DNA from: Bacillota bacterium
GTDB lineage: Bacteria > Bacillota > Clostridia > Acetivibrionales > DSM-1351
Assembly: GCA_023436515.1 (NCBI GenBank)
Contig: JAEZIV010000133.1
Coordinates: 1 to 6,473, forward strand
DNA: 6,473 nt
Direction: 5' to 3'
Shown: in pieces, positions 1 to 4,576 of the stretch
Layout: each line of letters begins with the position of its first letter
Numbering within the stretch: the first letter of the stretch is position 1
Notes under the pieces: generated by a model
The model's input: only the letters and a program-made list of their open reading frames with translations
Database searches by the model: none
What the model was told of the DNA's origin: nothing
Position numbers and translations under genes: made by a program

Positions 1-190
1 CTTCACTCGGTGACATCAGACGTTCAAAATTCTTAAGGCCAACGAATTTCGGCGAGGACATCCCATTCCAATCCGTAAGGCTAATTCCACCTGATATAAT
101 TATAGGAACAATAATACATACAAGAAATAATATACTGGCTGGTAATAAAAAGACTATAATAGCCTTTTTATCTCTTAACAATTTATCCAT
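1..190 (-). CDS. Carbohydrate ABC transporter permease, MalF/UgpA type (partial, N-terminal 63 codons)
   Basis: This is the start of a membrane permease of a CUT1-type sugar ABC importer; the rest lies beyond the left edge. Reading leftward from the ATG at 190, the protein begins MDKLLRDKKAIIVFLLPAS. It has a short basic N-terminus, then one hydrophobic segment at about residues 10-34 (IIVFLLPASILFLVCIIVPI), then SLTDWNG and FVGLKNFERLM. That is the classic first helix and 'S-D-W-x-G ... FVGLxNF' signature of MalF/UgpA/LacF-type subunits. The start is supported by a G-rich ribosome site (CGGGGG) about 8 bases upstream. The gene lies 41 bases after the solute-binding protein stop, in the usual order of binding protein then permease 1. 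A MalG-type partner would be expected next, outside the window. The substrate cannot be told from this fragment. Confidence 0.9.
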   Translation of the reverse strand, partial: MDKLLRDKKAIIVFLLPASILFLVCIIVPIIISGGISLTDWNGMSSPKFVGLKNFERLMSPSE

Positions 191-231
191 CTGATACCCC
201 CGAGTCTTAATATTTTTTATGAACAGAAGGA

Positions 232-1557
232 CTATTTATTAGAACTGATCTTGTTCATGTTTTCAATAAACTGTTCCGGACTTAATTGATTAATTAAAAG
301 CTCTTGCAAGTACTGGTAGTATTGCTGTAAATCATCCCCTGAATACTCAAATTCAGGAGTAGTTGTAATAGACTCCGCACTCTGCACATACTCGTTGAAT
401 TTTACGAACAGTGGCATATCAGGCGCAGTTATTCCTTCCACCTTATATGTAGGAATCCCATTTCCAAATTTATAATACCCTTCAGAAATTCCAAGACACA
501 TATCCTGTAGCACATTTGCCATAAACTCTGGATATTTGGTTGAAGCATTTGCGTAAAAAGCATCACCTATAGCTCCGGTAATTTGTTTACTATCAGCAGC
601 TGCTCCATCCCACGCTGGCATAGGCATAATAACAATATCATCAGGATTTACAGAGCTTGAGTCCATATAATACTGTGCTGCCACCCAATTGCCCGAAAAA
701 TACATTGGGGTTTTACCATTAAATACATCTATTTCACACTCATCTCTCGACATACCTACTGCTGCATCAGAGAACGCTCCCAAATCCACTAGTTCCCTAA
801 ACTTGGATACGGCTGTCATGAATGCAGGATCAGAATAATCGCTATTCTTCTTAAGTGTATTAGTAAATTTTTCAGTCCCGACTGCTCTCAATTCAATCGC
901 ATCATAATATAAAGAGGTCGTAGTTAGGGTTTTACCTCCAAGTGCCATTGGAGTAACTCCTTTGGAACGGAAATACTTTACAGCGGTAATAAGCTTGTCC
1001 CATGTATCAGGAAGTTCTAGTCCTGCATTATCAAACAATGGTTTATTTATATATAATCCATAGGCTATAGTGCAGACGGGCAAACCATAAGTCACTCCAT
1101 CAAACGTCATATTGTCTGTAGCACCTTTAAGCATTTTCGCCTTAAAATCATCAGTTAAGTAGTCATTGAGCGCTAACAGTTTTTTACCTTCAACAAGTGG
1201 TTTCATATATCCAAGTGACCATCCACGGATTATATCAGGTCCTTCGTTTGCAGCCAATGCGGTTGAAAGCTTCATTTTATAGGCTTCAAATTCCATAGAA
1301 TCTTGTTCAACTTTAATGCCATATTTTTTCTCAACCTTCTCTACCGCATAATCAATAAGTGGTTTATTCGGGTGGTTGGCAGCCCCCCATGTGTGCCAAA
1401 AGGTGATTGTCTTAGGAGTATCTGTTTGGGCTTCTGAAGCCTGTGACACATTAGTTTGGGTTTCTGAAGCCTGCGTTGCAGTATTTTGTCCTGAGCATCC
1501 ACCGAGAGTAGAAACTACGAGTATTGCGCTTACAATAAGAACGGCTAGTTTTTTCAT
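232..1557 (-). CDS. Extracellular solute-binding lipoprotein of a sugar ABC importer (family 1)
   Basis: This is the surface lipoprotein that captures a sugar or oligosaccharide and delivers it to the downstream permeases. The chosen ATG at 1557 gives 441 residues and is preceded by GGAGG (1564-1568) with a 6-base spacer. An in-frame ATG at 1599 would add 14 residues but has no good ribosome site and would bury the signal peptide. The signal peptide is MKKLAVLIVSAILVVSTLGG, with a lipobox LGG-Cys21. A Ser/Thr/Gln-rich linker follows to about residue 48, then the family 1 opening ITFWHTWG. Later features are GPDIIRGWS, a GVTYGLPV segment and the aromatic pair in GNWVAAQYY. The C-terminal LSPEQFIENMNK is typical of the family. 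Length and motifs match MalE/MsmE-like CUT1 binding proteins. It follows the aldolase gene by 88 bases with no clear terminator between, so the two are probably cotranscribed. The ligand cannot be assigned. Confidence 0.93.
   Translation of the reverse strand: MKKLAVLIVSAILVVSTLGGCSGQNTATQASETQTNVSQASEAQTDTPKTITFWHTWGAANHPNKPLIDYAVEKVEKKYGIKVEQDSMEFEAYKMKLSTALAANEGPDIIRGWSLGYMKPLVEGKKLLALNDYLTDDFKAKMLKGATDNMTFDGVTYGLPVCTIAYGLYINKPLFDNAGLELPDTWDKLITAVKYFRSKGVTPMALGGKTLTTTSLYYDAIELRAVGTEKFTNTLKKNSDYSDPAFMTAVSKFRELVDLGAFSDAAVGMSRDECEIDVFNGKTPMYFSGNWVAAQYYMDSSSVNPDDIVIMPMPAWDGAAADSKQITGAIGDAFYANASTKYPEFMANVLQDMCLGISEGYYKFGNGIPTYKVEGITAPDMPLFVKFNEYVQSAESITTTPEFEYSGDDLQQYYQYLQELLINQLSPEQFIENMNKISSNK
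1421..1480 (-). repeat. Two-copy 30-bp tandem repeat in the lipoprotein linker
   Basis: Two near-identical units with a 30-base period lie within the solute-binding protein gene. The block GTTTGGGYTTCTGAAGCCTG (plus strand) starts at 1424 and again at 1454. In the protein they encode successive ten-residue units QASETQTNVS and QASEAQTDTP in the flexible linker between the lipidated cysteine and the folded domain. The period is a multiple of three, so gain or loss of a unit would change linker length without a frameshift. Confidence 0.8.
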
Positions 1558-1563
1558 TTTGTA

Positions 1564-1568
1564 CCTCC
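1564..1568 (-). promoter_or_regulatory. Ribosome binding site that fixes the lipoprotein start
   Basis: GGAGG on the minus strand, 6 bases before the ATG at 1557. It selects that start over the longer in-frame ATG at 1599. Confidence 0.85.
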
Positions 1569-1645
1569 AAATGTTAAAATTAACTTTAAGTATCTTCATC
1601 CCTTGATTTTCAATTGTACTACTTAACTCAATAATTATTACTTAG

Positions 1646-2407
1646 TCATCCTCGCAGCTGTGGTAATACCATCTTGCTGTAAGTGCTGAAATAGTTATAT
1701 GGGTTACCCACTGAAACAAATGAAGCTCCGTTTTCAATCCAGAATTTAGCAAGCTCAATATTATCTATTGAGATCCCACAGGGCTTCCCAGCAGCCTTAC
1801 ATTTTTGCAGAATTTGTTTCATTAAATCCACAACCTCTGGGTCTTTAAGTTGTCCGAGTTTTCCAACTGAAGCAGAAAGATCCATTGGACCACAAATCAC
1901 AACATCAATCCCATCAACTACAAGGATTTCGTCGAGATTGTCAACGCCTTTCTTATGTTCGATCTGTATTATTTTTAAAATTTCATCACTAATTTCACTT
2001 ACATAAGTATCAAGTGGAATTTCTCCATAACGAATTGCACGTAAAGGTCCAAACCCGCGGATTCCTCGTGGGGGATATCGGCATGCTGCTACAGCCTTCT
2101 CCGCTTCTTGAGCACTGTTGACCATTGGGATAATAATTCCATCCGGTCCCATTTCCAAGATCGGTTTGATAATAATAGGATCGTTGGCTCTGGCCCTTAC
2201 AAAGGCGGCACATCCCCCTGCATTTGTAGCTATTATTGCGTTGCTGATAACAGAATTTGATATGCTGGAATGTTCGCCATCAATCCAAACATAATCATAT
2301 CCTAAGATCCCACACATTTCATAAAACTGTGATTCCACGTTGGCACAATGGACGCCTATTGCTGAAGCCCCTCCCGACAAAGCCTCTCTTATTCTTTCCC
2401 ATTTCAA
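1646..2407 (-). CDS. HpcH/HpaI-family class II aldolase (2-keto-3-deoxy sugar acid type)
   Basis: Members of this family cleave 2-keto-3-deoxy (or 4-hydroxy-2-oxo) acids to pyruvate plus an aldehyde, using a divalent metal. The 253-residue length is normal. Visible family residues are the catalytic histidine in IDGEH (His46), the pyruvate-binding arginine in VRARANDP (Arg71), the segment RYPPRGIRGFGP (110-121), metal-ligand Glu150 in IQIEH and Asp176 in CGPMDLSAS. HpaI, YfaU (2-keto-3-deoxy-L-rhamnonate aldolase) and GarL share this layout; the sequence alone does not fix the substrate. The start is TTG, not ATG: the full anti-16S match GGAGGTGATC lies directly before it, and the nearby ATG is out of frame. 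It is the first gene of the operon with the solute-binding protein and permease, and is transcribed divergently from the LacI-type regulator, which suggests the transported sugar is broken down through an aldol step. Confidence 0.92.
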   Translation of the reverse strand: MKWERIREALSGGASAIGVHCANVESQFYEMCGILGYDYVWIDGEHSSISNSVISNAIIATNAGGCAAFVRARANDPIIIKPILEMGPDGIIIPMVNSAQEAEKAVAACRYPPRGIRGFGPLRAIRYGEIPLDTYVSEISDEILKIIQIEHKKGVDNLDEILVVDGIDVVICGPMDLSASVGKLGQLKDPEVVDLMKQILQKCKAAGKPCGISIDNIELAKFWIENGASFVSVGNPYNYFSTYSKMVLPQLRG

Positions 2408-2409
2408 AT

Positions 2410-2419
2410 GATCACCTCC
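2410..2419 (-). promoter_or_regulatory. Very strong ribosome binding site for a TTG start
   Basis: GGAGGTGATC on the minus strand is a ten-base complement to the usual 16S rRNA 3' end. Its GGAGG core lies 7 bases before the TTG at 2407. This decides the aldolase start and probably compensates for the weak start codon. Confidence 0.8.
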
Positions 2420-2487
2420 ATATTAGCATTTAAATTTACCGATTCATGCGCATTGAATTAGTATATATAGGTATCATTACATTAACG

Positions 2488-2516
2488 ATTGTATCACACG
2501 TCCAAGAAACAAACAA
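2488..2516 (-). promoter_or_regulatory. Candidate sigma-A promoter for the aldolase-transporter operon
   Basis: On the minus strand, TTGTTT (2511-2516) and an extended -10 TGATACAAT (2488-2496, with TACAAT as the hexamer) are separated by 17 bases. Initiation would fall near 2481, leaving a leader of about 70 bases before the TTG start. The palindrome at 2545-2562 lies about 30 bases upstream of the -35 box. An alternative -10, TATACT (2460-2465), lacks a good -35. Confidence 0.5.
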
Positions 2517-2519
2517 TAG

Positions 2520-2554
2520 TTTCTGTGAAATTACTTAATTTTTCTATGAAATTA
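2520..2554 (+). repeat. Direct repeat TTTCTRTGAAATTA with 21-base period
   Basis: TTTCTGTGAAATTA (2520-2533) and TTTCTATGAAATTA (2541-2554) differ at one base. Their starts are exactly 21 bases apart, about two helical turns, so proteins bound to both would face the same side of the DNA. The second copy forms the left half of the perfect palindrome; the first has no good right half. Confidence 0.65.
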
Positions 2555-2562
2555 ATTTCATA
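2545..2562. promoter_or_regulatory. Perfect 18-bp palindrome, candidate LacI-family operator
   Basis: TATGAAATTAATTTCATA reads the same on both strands over 18 bases. The core TGAAATTAATTTCA has the size and symmetry of a LacI-family operator but has TA at its centre in place of the usual CG. It sits between the divergent promoters, close to the aldolase operon promoter. The adjacent lacI-type gene is the natural candidate for the protein that binds it. Confidence 0.6.
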
Positions 2563-2741
2563 AGTAGTATTACCAGCACACGGTCAGCCTCCAATCCATC
2601 AGCTTACTCCAATACAGGAGTTGCTTATTCACAATGTGTTAACCTTGTATCAATGGCTGTCTCTAACCCGCAGCAGCTCTCGATTTCATTAAGAAAAAGC
2701 AATTAAAGAAACTTTAAGTACTAGAATAACAGCCAGTTTTA

Positions 2742-2766
2742 ATGTATACTAATATTAGTAATACAT
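2742..2766. repeat. 25-bp inverted repeat in the control region
   Basis: The centre ACTAATATTAGT (2748-2759) is a perfect 12-bp palindrome. It is flanked by ATGTAT on the left and ATACAT on the right, with one unpaired A (2760), so the dyad extends to 25 bases. It differs from the TGAAAT-type sites and could bind another regulator or simply be an AT-rich cruciform. No T-tract follows, so it is not a typical terminator. Confidence 0.5.
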
Positions 2767-2815
2767 AGCAAAAGAGTTATATCATGCTAATAATCAGTCT
2801 TTAAACAGTAATGAT

Positions 2816-2829
2816 TGAAATGAATTTCA
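2816..2829. promoter_or_regulatory. Second operator-like site
   Basis: TGAAATGAATTTCA keeps both half-sites TGAAAT and ATTTCA of the palindrome at 2545-2562 with the same 2-base centre spacing; only the centre (GA instead of TA) breaks the symmetry. It lies 269 bases from the first site and 228 bases before the lacI start. Confidence 0.5.
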
Positions 2830-2963
2830 TAACTAAGAGGGCTTTTATTCGAGCATTTAATTACTCAGTTTTTCTGCATTATCATTTTCATGAAGTTGAA
2901 AGGATCTGGCTTTTCGGTATTAACAAACAAACATCTCTCAACAAAAAGATCAAATAATATTTC

Positions 2964-2977
2964 AGAAATTTGTTTCA
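2964..2977. promoter_or_regulatory. Third, weaker operator-like site beside the lacI promoter
   Basis: AGAAATTTGTTTCA matches the TGAAAT-NN-ATTTCA pattern at 10 of 12 half-site positions. It ends 8 bases before the lacI -35 box, which would suit autoregulation. On its own this match would be weak; the two better sites in the same region make it worth recording. Confidence 0.35.
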
Positions 2978-2985
2978 TTTTACAC

Positions 2986-3015
2986 TTGAATACATCATGT
3001 GATTTCATATATAAT
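2986..3015 (+). promoter_or_regulatory. Candidate sigma-A promoter for the lacI-type gene
   Basis: TTGAAT (2986-2991) and a consensus TATAAT (3010-3015) are separated by 18 bases. Initiation would fall near 3022, giving a short leader with TGGAGG (3031-3036) 7 bases before the ATG at 3044. Two ATTTCA half-sites lie at 3002 and 3023, within and just after the promoter. Confidence 0.6.
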
Positions 3016-3043
3016 AAATGAGATTTCAACTGGAGGAATATAG

Positions 3044-4069
3044 ATGAAAATAAACCAGAGAAAAATTGCACAACAAGCAAATGTGTCATTTTCCACTGTT
3101 TCGCGAATTTTCAATGGCAGCTCATATGTCAAGCCTGCTATGCGAGAAAAAGTAATAAAGGCAATGGAAGAATTGGGTTATCCACTTGATACATTATCAC
3201 TCAATGCTTGTAAGAAAACAAATAAGTTTGTTTTGATTGTTGTAGGTGATGTTACCAGTTCCTTTTATGTCTCTATATTAAAAGGTATCTGTGATGTTCT
3301 AGTAAATTATGATATGTTTGCTGTTTTATGCAACAGTGGATTTGATGCTTCAATTGAGGAAAAATATATTCGTCATGCAAATGAAAATAATTTCGTCGGT
3401 ATTATCATGATTACTGCGGTAGAAAGAAGCAGTTTTGTACAACTATTGAAGGAAATCACAATTCCTGTGGTTTTGGTCAACCGTTATATTCGATCAATGG
3501 ATTTAGATGTGGTTTGCATCGATAATCATCGAGGTGGTTACCTGGCAACAAACTATCTTATAAAGAATGGGCATAAAAAAATCGCACATATTGCAGGCCC
3601 CTCAGATTCTACCGCTACCCAAGATCGTATGCGAGGATTTCTAGACGCAATGGCTGATTCCGAACTTAATGTTGGGGAGAATGATATATATTATGGAGAT
3701 TTAACTAGAGAAAGTGGCTATAAAATCGGGATGAGCCTTTGCGATAATATACGCGAGTATACCGCTGTATTTTCATGTAACGAACCAATGACATTCGGAT
3801 TAATAAATTGTCTGATTGATAATGGCTTCCATGTTCCTGATGATTTAAGCATTATATGCTTTGACGATTCACCCTTCTCTGCTGATGGAAAAGTCCGCTT
3901 GACAACCGTCAGTTAAGATGCGTATCCGCTTGGTGAAACAGCAGCAAATACTTTAATTAAAAGATTATCAAGCGAAAAAACTGAAAGTGTTAAAATAATC
4001 TATCCACCTCACATGACCATTAGAGACAGCGTAAAATCACTTATACAAAAAGACCCAGAACATAAATAG
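3044..4069 (+). pseudogene. LacI-family transcriptional regulator interrupted by an in-frame TAA at codon 291
   Basis: LacI-family proteins repress or activate sugar genes according to a bound sugar. The translated part (3044-3916, 290 residues) starts at an ATG with GGAGG 7 bases upstream. Residues 3-23 form the helix-turn-helix (IAQQANVSFSTVSRIFNG), 44-56 the hinge, and about 60-290 the periplasmic-binding-like sensor. The family segments CIDNHRGGYLA, NGHKKIAHIAG, and VPDDLSIICFDD are all present. Right after LTTVS comes TAA (3914-3916), where relatives usually have Gln in 'LTTVxQ'. The same frame then continues DAYPLGETAANTLIKRL, ending IRDSVKSLIQKDPEHK at a TAG (4067-4069). The repaired protein would be 341 residues, normal for the family. 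A single C-to-T change (CAA to TAA) explains the break; a sequencing error is the alternative. The lost 50 residues complete the sensor core, so the short product is probably unstable or deaf to its sugar. The likely target is the divergent aldolase operon. Confidence 0.9.
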
Positions 4070-4161
4070 GAATATTTTCCGCTGTCAGCAGACACTGGCA
4101 TGGGCAATAGGACAGCAAAGCCTATGCTTCGTTGCCGTAAAAAATTTCGTGGATGCACATA
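4070..4161. other. Dyad-rich spacer after lacI
   Basis: No gene is evident. The stretch contains several overlapping inverted repeats: GCTGTC (4081-4086) with GACAGC (4111-4116), and GCATGGGC (4098-4105) with GCCTATGC (4120-4127, one G-U pair). ATAGG/CCTAT and GGCAA/TTGCC pairings compete with these. No run of T follows them, so they are not good terminators. They may be part of a small repeated element or a structured 3' leader-like RNA. Confidence 0.4.
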
Positions 4162-4212
4162 AAAAACTCGTCTTTGGTTAAGAAGCTAAGCATTAACCAG
4201 AGACGAGTTTTT
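4162..4212. terminator. Strong bidirectional terminator between convergent units
   Basis: The arms 4162-4181 and 4193-4212 pair over 20 bp with a single G-U wobble (AAAAACTCGTCT against AGACGAGTTTTT at the base) around an 11-base loop. A flanking CAT/ATG pair can extend the stem past one bulged A. Both strands have T runs: TTTTT then TTTTTTT on plus, TTTTTT on minus. It can therefore stop lacI transcription, 92 bases after its end, and transcription from the opposite operon. Confidence 0.85.
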
Positions 4213-4284
4213 ATGATTTTTTTCAAAAAACATGTTTTTGCAATCGGTAGGAGACTACTCTTTATTTTAGTAGCTGACCTTCCA

Positions 4285-4324
4285 GTCGAGTAAGTAAGAG
4301 GATTTTCACCCCAAACTTCTCACA
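4285..4324 (-). ncRNA. Group II intron domain VI with bulged branch-point A
   Basis: On the minus strand, directly after domain V, GAGAAGU pairs with the 3' strand ACUUACUC around a single unpaired A (plus-strand position 4291). Above it is a small U-U internal loop, and GGGG pairs with CCUC around a 7-base loop. The bulged A is the seventh base from the predicted intron end, ACTCGAC at 4285-4291, as in the lactococcal LtrB intron, which ends ACTTCAC. The predicted 3' exon starts TGGAAGGTCAGC. The exact 3' boundary is inferred from structure. Confidence 0.75.
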
Positions 4325-4358
4325 GAACCGTACGTGAAAGTCTCCTTTCATACGGCTC
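4325..4358 (-). ncRNA. Group II intron domain V (catalytic hairpin)
   Basis: This is a 34-base hairpin with every hallmark of domain V. The minus strand starts GAGCCGTA and ends TACGGTTC, giving an 8-bp lower stem that includes the AGC catalytic triad (4355-4357) and its G-U pair. A two-base CG bulge follows on the 3' side, then a 6-bp upper stem TGAAAG/CTTTCA capped by the GNRA tetraloop GAGA. Domain V holds the metal ions for self-splicing. No intron-encoded reverse transcriptase and no 5' intron end lie in the space before the neighbouring gene, so this is a 3' remnant, not an active intron. Confidence 0.88.
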
Positions 4359-4532
4359 TTATTATTCACCCCTCTGTAACTACCCGTTTCTGAAACTCCA
4401 ATGCGCAACACTCATCGGCCATTCTTCTGTGTCCCCGGAACCTTTTGAATTGCCGAGAAACACTAACATACTCAATAGGCTAAAGCCCATAACTGAAGAA
4501 GCCGCTCATCCTTACGAATAAGTGGCTTCTCA
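4359..4532 (-). other. Probable further remnant of the group II intron (domain IV side)
   Basis: This stretch lies immediately 5' of domain V on the minus strand and would be where domain IV and the end of the maturase gene are expected. All frames contain stops and no maturase motif is recognisable. It holds one long hairpin: AGAAGCC at 4497-4503 pairs with GGCTTCT at 4524-4530, and the stem extends to 10 bp with a wobble. A smaller hairpin has arms ATAGGCT and AGCCCAT at 4475-4490. Neither has a T-tract. The left limit is domain V; the right limit is unclear. Confidence 0.4.
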
Positions 4533-4571
4533 TGATTGCGCTTATAGGACTTGAACCAACGACCTTCGGGT
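4533..4571 (-). pseudogene. Degenerate 3' half of an initiator tRNA(fMet)-like gene
   Basis: On the minus strand this begins ACCCGAA then GGTCGTTGGTTCAAGTCC. These first 25 bases match the anticodon-stem 3' strand, variable loop, T stem 5' strand and T loop of bacterial initiator tRNA as I recall it. The next six bases (TATAAG) have diverged, but the sequence ends CGCAATCA, aligning without gaps to the CGCAACCA tail of that tRNA. The similarity starts at the end of the anticodon loop; there is no 5' half. The T stem is broken (GTTGG opposite CCTAT), so it is not functional. It lies 5 bases after the dehydrogenase stop codon. Tyrosine integrases often cross over in tRNA anticodon loops, so an old attachment-site scar is one explanation. 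Confidence 0.5.
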
Positions 4572-4576
4572 CCGTT

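Larger units (their letters stand above)
2408..3043. other. Divergent control region between the aldolase operon and lacI
   Basis: This 636-base stretch has no convincing gene. It is long for a simple divergent promoter. From left to right it holds the aldolase ribosome site and promoter, a 21-bp-spaced direct repeat that includes a perfect palindrome (2520-2562), a small open frame with no start codon (2539-2706), an inverted repeat TTAAAG-AAA-CTTTAA (2703-2717), a larger dyad (2742-2766), two weaker operator-like sites (2816-2829 and 2964-2977) and the lacI promoter. The middle part (about 2570-2700) is less AT-rich than its surroundings and could be a leftover of an older gene. The minus-strand frame overlapping the lacI start has no ribosome site or recognisable domain. 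Confidence 0.6.

Noticed and set aside
1376..1606. Plus-strand open frame of 76 codons
   Set aside because: It is antisense to the start of the solute-binding protein gene, has no ribosome site and shows no recognisable protein features.
1558..1645. Separate promoter or terminator between the aldolase and binding-protein genes
   Set aside because: The 88-base gap has no convincing -35/-10 pair and no hairpin with a T-tract, so cotranscription is assumed.
2010..2213. Minus-strand open frame of 67 codons
   Set aside because: It is an out-of-frame shadow within the aldolase gene, whose own frame has full family motifs.
2545..2562. Catabolite-responsive (cre) element
   Set aside because: The cre consensus needs a central CG; this palindrome has TA at its centre and is symmetrical around TGAAAT half-sites.
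2865..3089. Minus-strand open frame of 74 codons overlapping the lacI start
   Set aside because: It has no ribosome site and no recognisable domain, and it overlaps the well-supported lacI promoter and start.
3914..3916. Programmed stop-codon readthrough or recoding in lacI
   Set aside because: TAA followed by GAT is not a known recoding context: pyrrolysine uses TAG, selenocysteine uses TGA with a hairpin. A point mutation or sequencing error is simpler.
4497..4530. Hairpin as intrinsic terminator of the dehydrogenase operon
   Set aside because: The stem is good, but neither strand has a run of T after it and the loop is 14 bases.
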